From CAZTLI01 sp964614375 (lineage in GTDB: Bacteria > Chloroflexota > Anaerolineae > Aggregatilineales > Phototrophicaceae): DNA of 19,418 nucleotides. Of this stretch, positions 1-6,937 are shown piece by piece (positions within the stretch are counted from its first letter, which is position 1; every line of letters begins with the position of its first letter). The translations under genes and the position numbers were made by a program. The notes beneath the pieces are model-generated. The model was not told where the DNA came from and searched no databases. It saw only the letters and a list, made by a program, of their open reading frames with translations. The stretch spans positions 1 to 19,418 of the forward strand of contig CAZTLI010000046.1 of assembly GCA_964614375.1 (NCBI GenBank). The letters run 5' to 3'.

Positions 1-314
1 CACTGGTTAAAGGTGAATGTCCATTCGCGGTCTGTTTCATCGTCTTGAATCCGCACATCGACGACAAACCAGCCCGAATCGCCTTCGCTGTTGTCATGCC
101 CGATGCAGCAGCGCGTCAAGTCGCCAATATCCGGCACTTCCATGATGAATTTATCGACGCTGCCCGATTCAAACGCGAAAATATCACGCGGTGGCAAATG
201 CAGGGATTCGGTTTGCCCGGTTGTGCCAAACAATTGGATAAAGACATTGGAATCCGTGCCGCCGAGATTCTGGTCACCTGTTCGCACCCAGATGGTATAG
301 ATATTGGTCGCCAT
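1..314 (-). CDS. PLAT/LH2-domain protein, cut by the window edge
   Basis: Reading the minus strand from ATG at 314 gives 104 codons with no stop before the window edge, so the C-terminus is missing. The start YTIWVRTGDQNLGGTDSNV, then the F-Q-L-F-G strand, a GDLTRCCIGHDN segment and GWFVVDVRI match the PLAT/LH2 beta-sandwich (lipoxygenase, polycystin-1, alpha-toxin family). These domains bind lipid or protein partners, often with calcium. A strong AGGAGG lies at 320-325, six bases before the ATG. It follows two paralogous membrane-protein genes on the same strand after a 110-bp gap that holds a promoter candidate, so it may be transcribed both with them and alone. No signal peptide is visible. 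Other domains may follow outside the window. The domain call is fairly sure; the cellular role is unknown. Confidence 0.8.
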   Translation of the reverse strand, partial: MATNIYTIWVRTGDQNLGGTDSNVFIQLFGTTGQTESLHLPPRDIFAFESGSVDKFIMEVPDIGDLTRCCIGHDNSEGDSGWFVVDVRIQDDETDREWTFTFNQ

Positions 315-357
315 CACTGCCTCCTGATTGGTGCGTTACCCATCGCACATCGCTTTC

Positions 358-386
358 ATTATCATGCGCGGCGGGATGTGGCGCAA
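358..386 (-). promoter_or_regulatory. sigma70-like promoter candidate for the PLAT gene
   Basis: On the minus strand a TTGCGC -35 box (386-381) and a GATAAT -10 box (363-358) are separated by exactly 17 bases. The predicted start near 351 leaves a leader of about 36 nt containing the AGGAGG site. This is seen by eye only. Confidence 0.4.
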
Positions 387-424
387 GTTACAATCTCAAT
401 CAGGCAGTGGCGGGTTTATCTTGC

Positions 425-999
425 TCATTTCGCCTTCCCCTTGCGCGTTTCCAGTGCGGCGGCGATGTCGGTGATGAGGCCGTTGCGATCTTTAAAAAGT
501 ATCCACCTGTGCCAGACGACGATCAACGAAAAGATAATCCAGAAGGGCGCAATCTGGAAAGATGGCGAGTTTCTGCCGGGTAATGTGTCCAGATTCCAGA
601 GCACAAAAAACAAAACGAAGAACACGGGTATCAGCAGTAGATTGGCATAATACACCCGCCCAAATTTGACCTGTCCACGCACGATAGTCAGACCGGCACC
701 GCCATCAGGTATCACGCTGCCTTCAGCTTTGGCGGTCATGTACGTTGACTTTTTGTTGTAACGTTTGCGCCGGATGTCGAAGGTGATACGGGTATCCAGC
801 GCCGAACGCGCGTCATGCACCGCTACACTGCACCCTGACGGATACCAGAAACCCTCACGATCATGATGCAGCCCGCGCAGGTCGTGACAGCCGCTTTGGG
901 TGGCATATCCGTCTCGACAATAAAATGTTTGACGAACAGAAATTCATTCCACCAGTAATTGACCGGACTCTGTGTTTCGGACTTGCGTCTGGTCGTCAT
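425..999 (-). pseudogene. frameshifted membrane-protein paralog of the 996-1547 gene
   Basis: ATG at 999 overlaps the stop of the upstream paralog (ATGA, 996-999). The first 31 codons (through VNYWWNEFLFVKHFIVETD) nearly copy that paralog, then the frame runs to a stop. Moving to the other frame at about 890-906 restores the homology: GCSVAV aligns with GCIVEV, and FDI with FNI at exactly 45 residues after ETD in both. The copy ends IAAALETRKGKAK against ILAAVDTRKGKSK. One lost base explains the break. The intact downstream part (425-820, GTG start, 131 residues) could still be made alone; it keeps two hydrophobic segments (about residues 60-75 and 90-107). Function is unknown. It could be a true pseudogene, programmed frameshifting, or an assembly indel. 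Confidence 0.7.
907..969. repeat. 63-bp perfect direct repeat, copy 1
   Basis: Identical base for base to 1455-1517. It covers the codons from VNYWWNEF to ETD of the two paralogs. Outside the block the paralogs drop at once to much lower identity. The left edge (906/907) lies beside the frameshift of the second paralog. Confidence 0.95.
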
Positions 1000-1547
1000 T
1001 TTGATTTGCCTTTGCGGGTATCGACTGCGGCGAGAATGGAACGAATGAGACGATTACGGTCTTGCAGCATTTGCCACCAGCCCGCGACAAACAGGAGGCC
1101 GATGAAAGGCAGCAAAATAAACGCGAGCGGTGCGGGGAATGGCGTGCGTCCTGAACCAACCAACCACACAAAAAACAGCAGCGCCAGAAACATCCCGATG
1201 TCGCGCACAAAATAGACCCAGCCAAATTTCACCCGGCACTGCACAAGCGCGTGCCCGCTGTCTTTCTGTGTAATTGTGCCTTCTGCCCGCAGCGTCGTAT
1301 ACCGCCGCAATAAGACGCGAATATTGAATGGCGCTGTCTCATGTGCCTGCTGTGGCGTATCGCCCACTTCTACGATACAACCTTTATAGTCTAACAAGCT
1401 GTATCGCAACTGTTGCAGTGTTTTTAACTGGTCAGCCGCCTCGTCTGGCGATAAATCCGTCTCGACAATAAAATGTTTGACGAACAGAAATTCATTCCAC
1501 CAGTAATTGACCGGACTTTGCATTTCAGACTTACGTTTTTCAATCAT
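996..1547 (-). CDS. two-pass membrane protein, unknown function
   Basis: This 183-residue protein has a cytosolic-looking N-terminal domain of about 105 residues (MIEKRKSEMQ to RAEGT), then a basic patch (RVKFGWVYFVRD) and two hydrophobic segments near residues 115-132 and 137-158. The tail QDRNRLIRSILAAVDTRKGKSK is short, basic and conserved in the frameshifted neighbour. I do not recognise a named family. The layout of a soluble domain, two membrane helices and a basic tail recalls small PH-like/YcxB-like membrane proteins, but that is only an impression. Its stop overlaps the neighbour's ATG by one base in an ATGA, so the pair is translationally coupled. The ribosome site before ATG 1547 is weak. 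Confidence 0.75.
   Translation of the reverse strand: MIEKRKSEMQSPVNYWWNEFLFVKHFIVETDLSPDEAADQLKTLQQLRYSLLDYKGCIVEVGDTPQQAHETAPFNIRVLLRRYTTLRAEGTITQKDSGHALVQCRVKFGWVYFVRDIGMFLALLFFVWLVGSGRTPFPAPLAFILLPFIGLLFVAGWWQMLQDRNRLIRSILAAVDTRKGKSK
1455..1517. repeat. 63-bp perfect direct repeat, copy 2
   Basis: Exact partner of 907-969, lying 548 bp away inside the intact paralog. See the first copy for its meaning. Confidence 0.95.
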
Positions 1548-1703
1548 TGTTCGTTCAGCTTTCGGTCATCGAATGCTAATTCCAGTGGGCGCGCTTAGCT
1601 TTCGCCATGTCGCCTCGCTTTGTTGGGGGTGTTCCTCTATCAAATAATACCCCAATTGTGCCCAATCCCCTACGCTTTGGGGAACGGCAGCGGGTCAAAT
1701 GAC

Positions 1704-1733
1704 TTGCGTCACAGTGTCTAAATCAACTATTCT
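1704..1733 (+). promoter_or_regulatory. weak promoter candidate for alanine dehydrogenase
   Basis: TTGCGT (1704-1709) and TATTCT (1728-1733) with an 18-base spacer, 91 bases before the start codon. A second -10-like TACAAT lies at 1750-1755 without a good -35. The 1548-1824 gap between divergent genes must hold promoters both ways; nothing stronger was seen. Confidence 0.25.
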
Positions 1734-1824
1734 AATTTCGTGCATCCTGTACAATAGAAACATAGATAATTTGCGCCGCCCTCGTTAAAGTGGAGGCAGC
1801 GGGTAATCAATAAGGAAAGAACAC

Positions 1825-2943
1825 ATGATTGTCGGGATTCCGAAAGAAATCAAGAAAGATGAGCATCGCGTGGCGCTGCCGCCGGGTGGCGTGGTCGAAC
1901 TGGTGCGTCATGGGCATGAGGTGCTGGTCGAGACCCGGGCGGGTGTAGGCAGTGGCTTCAGCGATGACGAATATATCGCCGCCGGTGCGAAAATCGTCCA
2001 CACGGCCCAGGAAGTGTGGGGACGCGCCAATATGGTCGTCAAGGTGAAAGAGCCACAGGCCAGTGAATATGGCTACATGCGCGATGACCTGATTCTATTC
2101 ACCTATCTGCACCTGGCAGCAGAAGAAAAGCTCACCCGCGCCATGATGGATTGTGGCGTCACGGGTCTGGCGTATGAAACCGTCGAAGACAGGCTGGGTC
2201 GTTTGCCCCTGCTCGAACCCATGAGCGAGGTCGCCGGACGGATGGCGTCGCAGGTGGCGGCGCATTATCTGGAAAAGCACGCGGGCGGACGCGGTGTCCT
2301 CATGGGCGGCGTGCCCGGTGTTGAACCCGCGCATGTGGTCGTATTGGGCGGCGGCACAGTCGGCACGAATGCGGCGAAGGTCGCGTTGGGCATGGGCGCG
2401 ACAGTCTCGCTGCTGGACATCAACATCGAACGGCTGCGTTATCTGGATGATGTCATGCACGGGCGCTTCACCACGCTCTATTCCAACGCCGGCAACATCA
2501 AAGAAGCGATCAAAACCGCCGATATCGTGATTGGGGGCGTGCTGATTACCGGCGCGCGTGCGCCCCGCCTGATTACGCGCGAAATGCTGAAGGATATGCC
2601 CGACGGCAGCGTCATCGTCGATGTGGCTGTTGATCAGGGCGGTTGTGTCGAGACGACGCATCCCACCACACACAGCGACCCCATCTATTTTGTCGAAGGC
2701 GTGCTGCATTATGGCGTCGCCAACATGCCCGGAGCAGTCCCGCGCACATCCAGTCTCGCCCTGTCGAACGCGACCCTGCGCTATGTGCTGCGCGTGGCGA
2801 ATAGCGGCCTACAAGAAGCGCTGCGGTCAGATGGTGGTCTGGCGAAAGGGCTGAACACCTTTCAGGGCAATGTCACCCATCCCGCCGTCGCCGAAACCTT
2901 CAATCTGGCGTTTAAATCCGTCGAATCGGTGTTGTGGCAGTAG
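1825..2943 (+). CDS. ald: alanine dehydrogenase
   Basis: NAD-dependent L-alanine dehydrogenase (L-alanine + NAD+ + H2O to pyruvate + NH3 + NADH), cytosolic and normally hexameric. Length 372 is typical. The start MIVGIPKEIKKDEHRVAL, the GHEVLVETRAGVGSGFSD signature and the end are all present. Residues known from the Mycobacterium enzyme sit at the same numbers: Arg15, Lys75 (VKVKEP), His96 (TYLHLA) and Asp270 (DVAVDQGG). The nucleotide fold shows GGGTVGTNAA at 175-184 with the acidic end of strand two in SLLDIN. An AAGGA ribosome site precedes the ATG. It looks monocistronic, with a terminator 26 bases after the stop. Likely roles are alanine catabolism or redox balance during ammonium assimilation. 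Confidence 0.97.
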   Translation: MIVGIPKEIKKDEHRVALPPGGVVELVRHGHEVLVETRAGVGSGFSDDEYIAAGAKIVHTAQEVWGRANMVVKVKEPQASEYGYMRDDLILFTYLHLAAEEKLTRAMMDCGVTGLAYETVEDRLGRLPLLEPMSEVAGRMASQVAAHYLEKHAGGRGVLMGGVPGVEPAHVVVLGGGTVGTNAAKVALGMGATVSLLDINIERLRYLDDVMHGRFTTLYSNAGNIKEAIKTADIVIGGVLITGARAPRLITREMLKDMPDGSVIVDVAVDQGGCVETTHPTTHSDPIYFVEGVLHYGVANMPGAVPRTSSLALSNATLRYVLRVANSGLQEALRSDGGLAKGLNTFQGNVTHPAVAETFNLAFKSVESVLWQ

Positions 2944-2968
2944 ACCTCTCCACCTTGAAATGCAACCG

Positions 2969-2997
2969 AGGCAGGCCGCGCGCCTGCCTTTTTGTTT
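2969..2997 (+). terminator. intrinsic terminator after ald
   Basis: An 8-bp perfect stem, AGGCAGGC (2969-2976) with GCCTGCCT (2982-2989), a 5-base loop and a T-rich tail (TTTTTGTTT). Confidence 0.9.
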
Positions 2998-3113
2998 GAC
3001 ACTGGCGTCCGTTGGGTGCTGAAGGCACGAAACAGACCACCGCCCCCTGTGCGCGTGGAGAAAACCTGGTTCGATACAGACCCATCATGCAAACGCAAAT
3101 TCCCAAAATGACC

Positions 3114-3119
3114 TATACT
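3114..3119 (+). promoter_or_regulatory. -10 candidate (TATACT) for the DUF4139-like gene
   Basis: A near-consensus TATACT lies 34 bases before ATG 3154. No convincing -35 or extended -10 was found. If used, transcription would start near 3126, upstream of both ATG 3133 and ATG 3154. Confidence 0.3.
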
Positions 3120-3153
3120 CAACCTAACGCGGATGAGCGCAAAGGATGCGACG

Positions 3154-5148
3154 ATGAGCACGTTACCTGTGCGACAGATGGTGCTGTATAAACATGGGGT
3201 TGGCTTTTTTGTGCGCGCGGGCGCGGTTCATGGCGATCACCTCGCGTTGACCTTCCGGCAGGATGAAATCAACGATGTGTTGAAAAGCCTGGCGGTGTTC
3301 GATAAAGCGGGTGGACAGGTATTGGGCATCCACTATCAAACGCCGATGGACAAAAAAGACCGCCTGCAAAACACGTCCATTCACCTATCGACACAACACA
3401 CCCTATCCGACCTGCTGCGCGATTTACGCGGACGGACTTGCACGCTCGATTTCGAGACGACGCCGGGCACGGTCGAAAGTGTCACCGGGCGCGTGATGGG
3501 CGTCAATCAGCCGCATGATGTCGTGGCGAAACAAACCCTCCACGAAAGGGAACAGACCAGAGTTGCCGTCTTGGAAGAAGCCGGACAGGTGCGCGTATTC
3601 GATTTTGTGCAATTGCGTGCTGTGACTATCCACGATGAGCAGTCGGGGCATGACTTGCGCTATTTCCTCGATACCAGCATGAGCGAAGACAGCCGTCGAA
3701 CGGTGACTGTGCGCCTGAGTGCGGGTGAGCATGATGTGGCGGTGTATTATGTCGCGCCGAGTCCGACATGGCGCGTGAGCTATCGACTGGTGGCGGAGAC
3801 GGACGACAGCGGTGAGACCGGCACGGCGCTGCTGCAAGGCTGGGGATTGTTCGACAATCGCCTCGAAGAAGACCTCAACGATGTGCGCGTGACGCTGGTC
3901 GCCGGACAACCGATTTCGTTCATCTATGACCTGTATGAATCAATCATCCCCGAACGCCCACTGATTAAAGACGAAGCCCGCATCGCGCCGGGGCCGATTG
4001 AGTATGAGGATATGAAAGTTGATGCTTTGTATGAAAGTGCAGCCGAACCTGTCGCAGCAGCAGGCGGTCATCTGCTACACATGCAAGACACTGCATCCCA
4101 CTTTGCCCCGGCAGCCGCAAAAATGACACGCGGCGGGTTGGCACAGTCAACACCCGCCGCCGCCGAAACCAAAGACACGAGTCAATTTTTCCAGTATATC
4201 GTGACAACACCGGTAACGGTCAAACGCGGTGAATCAGCATTAGTCCCTATCATCGGCAGCGATGTCAAATACGAACGCGAACTGCTCTATAACGGCAGCA
4301 AACTACCCAAACATCCCGTCGCCTCACTGCGCTTTGAAAACAGCACCGGACTCACGCTCGAACGCGGCCCGGTGACGGTTGTTGAAGATGGCGACTACAA
4401 AGGCGAGGCCGTTATCCCCTTCACCAAAGCCGGTAATCAGGTCTATGTACCGTATGCCGTCGAACTGGGGATTAAGGTGACCGAACACACCCATGCTAAA
4501 ACTGAGACCGTGAGTATCCATATCGAACAGGGTCTGCTGATATTTGAAGAACGGTGGAGCGAGGAAGTGACCTATACCGTCGAGAACACCACATCCCGCG
4601 ACGAAACCGTTATCATCGAAGCGAAGGCGCTGGCGCATTTAGAAATGTTTGATACCCCGTCACCGGATTATGAGTCCGCCAACGAGCGCCGGTGGCGTGT
4701 GCCCGTCCGTGCTCAGGCGTCCGCGAAATTTGTCCACAAAGTCCGCCGGCCCTTGCGCCGCCGCGAAAATCTCCTGAATTTGCGCTATCAAGACCTGTTG
4801 AAATATCTGGAAAATCGCTGGCTTGACCAGCATACCTTTGCTGGGCTATCGGAAATTCTGACCAATCTCGAACATATTCAACGGGCGACGGATCAACAGA
4901 GGAAACTCAAATCCGAACAAGAAGACATCTACAATCAGCAGGAACAGCTACGCAAAAATCTGGGTGCGCTGCAAACGACGGGCAAAGAAGCAGGTTTCCG
5001 CGACCGTCTGCTGGCGCAGTTGGAGGCCAGTCAGGATAGATTGGACGACATCGACACGGAATACGACGCCGCTGAACAGCGCAAACAGCAAGCCGACAAA
5101 CAGATCGACGCCATCATCGCGGGACTAAACGCGGAAAAAACCGAGTAA
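3154..5148 (+). CDS. DUF4139-like protein with C-terminal coiled coil
   Basis: The 664-residue protein starts at 3154, not 3133, because AAAGGA (3141-3146) sits seven bases before this ATG while ATG 3133 has no ribosome site. The middle part, with YYVAPSPTWRVSYRLV (about 199-213), then LLQGWGLFDN and LNDVRVTLVAGQP (241-253), matches the DUF4139 pattern: a beta-rich region ending in a dual 'sequence W, D-V-L-T-L' signature. An Ala/Pro-rich loop separates it from another beta-rich region. Residues from about 555 form a charged Gln/Glu/Lys-rich coiled coil. There is no signal peptide or membrane segment, so it is probably cytosolic. DUF4139 proteins are often called mucoidy-inhibitor-like, but no biochemical role can be assigned. 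It is convergent with the HEAT-like gene. Confidence 0.75.
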   Translation: MSTLPVRQMVLYKHGVGFFVRAGAVHGDHLALTFRQDEINDVLKSLAVFDKAGGQVLGIHYQTPMDKKDRLQNTSIHLSTQHTLSDLLRDLRGRTCTLDFETTPGTVESVTGRVMGVNQPHDVVAKQTLHEREQTRVAVLEEAGQVRVFDFVQLRAVTIHDEQSGHDLRYFLDTSMSEDSRRTVTVRLSAGEHDVAVYYVAPSPTWRVSYRLVAETDDSGETGTALLQGWGLFDNRLEEDLNDVRVTLVAGQPISFIYDLYESIIPERPLIKDEARIAPGPIEYEDMKVDALYESAAEPVAAAGGHLLHMQDTASHFAPAAAKMTRGGLAQSTPAAAETKDTSQFFQYIVTTPVTVKRGESALVPIIGSDVKYERELLYNGSKLPKHPVASLRFENSTGLTLERGPVTVVEDGDYKGEAVIPFTKAGNQVYVPYAVELGIKVTEHTHAKTETVSIHIEQGLLIFEERWSEEVTYTVENTTSRDETVIIEAKALAHLEMFDTPSPDYESANERRWRVPVRAQASAKFVHKVRRPLRRRENLLNLRYQDLLKYLENRWLDQHTFAGLSEILTNLEHIQRATDQQRKLKSEQEDIYNQQEQLRKNLGALQTTGKEAGFRDRLLAQLEASQDRLDDIDTEYDAAEQRKQQADKQIDAIIAGLNAEKTE

Positions 5149-5244
5149 GAATCTGAAAAGCAGTTAAACGCAAAGTCGCAATGACGCAAAGAGTCGTGTA
5201 GGGGCGTTCTACCAGCTTGCCCAATACTCAGCAGGATGATAGCC
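5149..5244. other. convergent gap with weak inverted repeat
   Basis: Between two convergent genes. It holds ACGCAAAG twice (5168-5175, 5183-5190) and a 6-base inverted repeat GTAGGG (5198-5203) / CCCTAC (5243-5248) with a long loop. There is no T-tract, so this is not a convincing terminator. Confidence 0.3.
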
Positions 5245-6171
5245 CTACCCACCCAACAGCTTTAATACTGCGCCTTTGTCTGCGCCGGTGGAAAGTTCGA
5301 CGGCTTCGCGATAGTGGGCGATATAATGACCGTCATTGGCGCGGGCACGGTCATAGAGCAGCGTCGTCAGTGTTTCGTCGCGCGAGGCCGCCAGCATAAT
5401 CAGCGTGTATTTGTGCAGTTCCGGGCGCGAGGTCGCGTCGAGGATGCGCCTTAAAATCGGGTAGAGGTCGGCGCGGCGCTGTTCGGTGATATAGTTGACA
5501 ATCCCGCTGCTGACCATCGGCACATCCAGAGCCAGATAACCCTCCGCCAGCATGACATATACCTCCGCCGGAAAATCTGTCCCCAGCGATTCGAGCGCCT
5601 TCGCCACCACCTCGCCCAGCGCCCGCCGTACAAATCCATGACCCCGCGTCAGCAAAAATTGATACAGGGGCAGAATCTGATTATGGCTGACGAGCACGTC
5701 CACAGCCGTCAGCGACGGTTCACCGTTTAATTGGGAGGTATCGTCCTCGCCAAGCAGGCGTGTCGCGTGGATACAGCCCAACATCGAGTCTATCGTGACC
5801 AATCCCGCCAGCGCCGCCGCCCGCAAATTCTGCGCCGAGTCGGTAACGGGTTGATGATGATAGGTGACGACCCCTTTGAGATAGATGTCGATGTCGTCCG
5901 GGTGACCGATACGCACCAGCAGCCGGATAATCGCCTCGCGGATGAGTCCACCTTTGTCGTGGGCCGGGTCAGCGGCGAAATAGTGCAGCGCCTTGTCTCG
6001 CAAACCAGGGCGGTGACTATCATCCAGCGCGGCATCGTCCAGCGCGGCGAGTGCGGCGTCAATCATGCTGCGGCTGGATGTAGCCCGCAGCAGGTGCAAG
6101 GCGGTAGCGCGCCGTTCGCTGGCGTCAGCGCTGGCTTTCAGGCGTTGGAGCAGAGTCGCTTGCGTGGGCAT
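5245..6171 (-). CDS. HEAT-like alpha-helical repeat protein
   Basis: The 308-residue protein (MPTQATLLQRLK start) is built almost wholly from amphipathic helix pairs, for example RRATALHLLR, REAIIRLLVRIGHPDDIDIY, NLRAAALAGLVTI, RRALGEVVAKALESLG and LIMLAASRDETLTTLLYD. This periodicity with G-H-P-D turns is typical of HEAT/armadillo-type scaffolds, which bind proteins and have no catalytic residues. The open frame continues 25 codons upstream, but AGGTG at 6177-6181 and a -10 box at 6200-6205 fit the start at 6171. There is no signal peptide or membrane segment. It is divergent from the acyltransferase operon and shares its promoter region. Partner and process are unknown. Confidence 0.7.
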   Translation of the reverse strand: MPTQATLLQRLKASADASERRATALHLLRATSSRSMIDAALAALDDAALDDSHRPGLRDKALHYFAADPAHDKGGLIREAIIRLLVRIGHPDDIDIYLKGVVTYHHQPVTDSAQNLRAAALAGLVTIDSMLGCIHATRLLGEDDTSQLNGEPSLTAVDVLVSHNQILPLYQFLLTRGHGFVRRALGEVVAKALESLGTDFPAEVYVMLAEGYLALDVPMVSSGIVNYITEQRRADLYPILRRILDATSRPELHKYTLIMLAASRDETLTTLLYDRARANDGHYIAHYREAVELSTGADKGAVLKLLGG

Positions 6172-6199
6172 ACATTCACCTGTGCGTCCGTTTGCGTCC

Positions 6200-6208
6200 A
6201 TCATAACA
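6200..6208 (-). promoter_or_regulatory. extended -10 promoter candidate for the HEAT-like gene
   Basis: On the minus strand TGT-TATGAT forms an extended -10 (TG at 6208-6207, box 6205-6200). The start would be near 6193, 22 bases before the chosen ATG and downstream of the longer possible starts. Confidence 0.4.
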
Positions 6209-6230
6209 CAAATGTTCGATGGCGACACTA

Positions 6231-6259
6231 TTGCCCTCACAACCACCCTGCGTTATGAT
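6231..6259 (+). promoter_or_regulatory. sigma70-like promoter of the 6293-10578 operon
   Basis: TTGCCC (6231-6236), a 17-base spacer and TATGAT (6254-6259). Transcription would start near 6266, 27 bases before the first ATG. Confidence 0.5.
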
Positions 6260-6292
6260 GCGCTGTTAGATTGAAGTGGATACCCGGACGAT

Positions 6293-6937
6293 ATGTTGAT
6301 GTCGGATGACACAGCACAGCCTGAATCAACCCTGCACATGGCGCTGGAGATGCGCTGGAAGGCGCGCAACGAGCTTGAGCGCTTGCTGCTGCTGCCCTTC
6401 GCGCGTCTCTATGTGGCGATGGCGGGTGTGCGTTGGCGCAAAGGCTGGATGCTGTATGGACTGCCTGTGATACAGAAGCACCGCCGCAGCACGCTGACAA
6501 TCGGCGACAGGCTCAACCTGCGTTCACACGTCCGCAGCAACCCACTGGGGCCGAATCACGCCGTCATCATCAGCACACGGCGTCCGGGGGCCGTTCTGAC
6601 CATTGGTGACGACTTTGGTATGACAGGCGGCTCAATCGTCTGTGAGGAACGTATCACAATAGGCAGTCGCGTGCTGGTCGGGGCGAATACGGTCATATCG
6701 GATACCGATTTTCATCCAATTGACCCGGTAAGTCGTCAGCAAAACCCTACCAGCGGGGCAACTGCGCCGGTTGTAATTGAGGACGATGTGTTCATCGGGA
6801 TGCAGTCGCTCATCCTCAAGGGCGTGACCATTGGCGCGGGCAGTGTCATCGGTGCGGGCAGTGTCGTCACCCACGACATCCCACCCGGCGTCATCGCCGC
6901 GGGCAGTCCTGCTAAGGTGATACGGAAATTATCATGA
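6293..6937 (+). CDS. left-handed beta-helix (hexapeptide) acyltransferase
   Basis: The 214-residue protein has a helical N-terminus (1-60) followed by hexapeptide-repeat coils: VLTIGDDFGM, ITIGSRVLVGANTVIS, then VVIEDDVFIGMQSLILKGV and IGAGSVIGAGSVV. It ends GVIAAGSPAKVIRKL, the usual close of the maltose/galactoside O-acetyltransferase and WcaF-like group. His141 in DTDFHPID is the likely catalytic base. These enzymes work as trimers and move acetyl from acetyl-CoA to a sugar hydroxyl. Its stop overlaps the start of the membrane glycosyltransferase (ATGA 6934-6937), which suggests it decorates a surface glycan or glycolipid. The ribosome site is weak, and ATG 6299 is an alternative start. 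The exact acceptor is unknown. Confidence 0.85.
   Translation: MLMSDDTAQPESTLHMALEMRWKARNELERLLLLPFARLYVAMAGVRWRKGWMLYGLPVIQKHRRSTLTIGDRLNLRSHVRSNPLGPNHAVIISTRRPGAVLTIGDDFGMTGGSIVCEERITIGSRVLVGANTVISDTDFHPIDPVSRQQNPTSGATAPVVIEDDVFIGMQSLILKGVTIGAGSVIGAGSVVTHDIPPGVIAAGSPAKVIRKLS

Noticed and set aside
45..650. Long plus-strand open frame over the left edge
   Set aside because: It lies antisense to the PLAT gene and the membrane paralog, has no family features, and the minus frames have clear domains and ribosome sites.
1576..1608. Ten-codon minus frame (MAKAKRAHWN) upstream of the 1547 gene
   Set aside because: Start context is mediocre, there is no structure or coupling to suggest a leader peptide, and short frames like this are common by chance.
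5198..5248. GTAGGG/CCCTAC inverted repeat as a bidirectional terminator or MITE
   Set aside because: Only six pairs, a 39-base loop, no T-tract and no target-site duplication.
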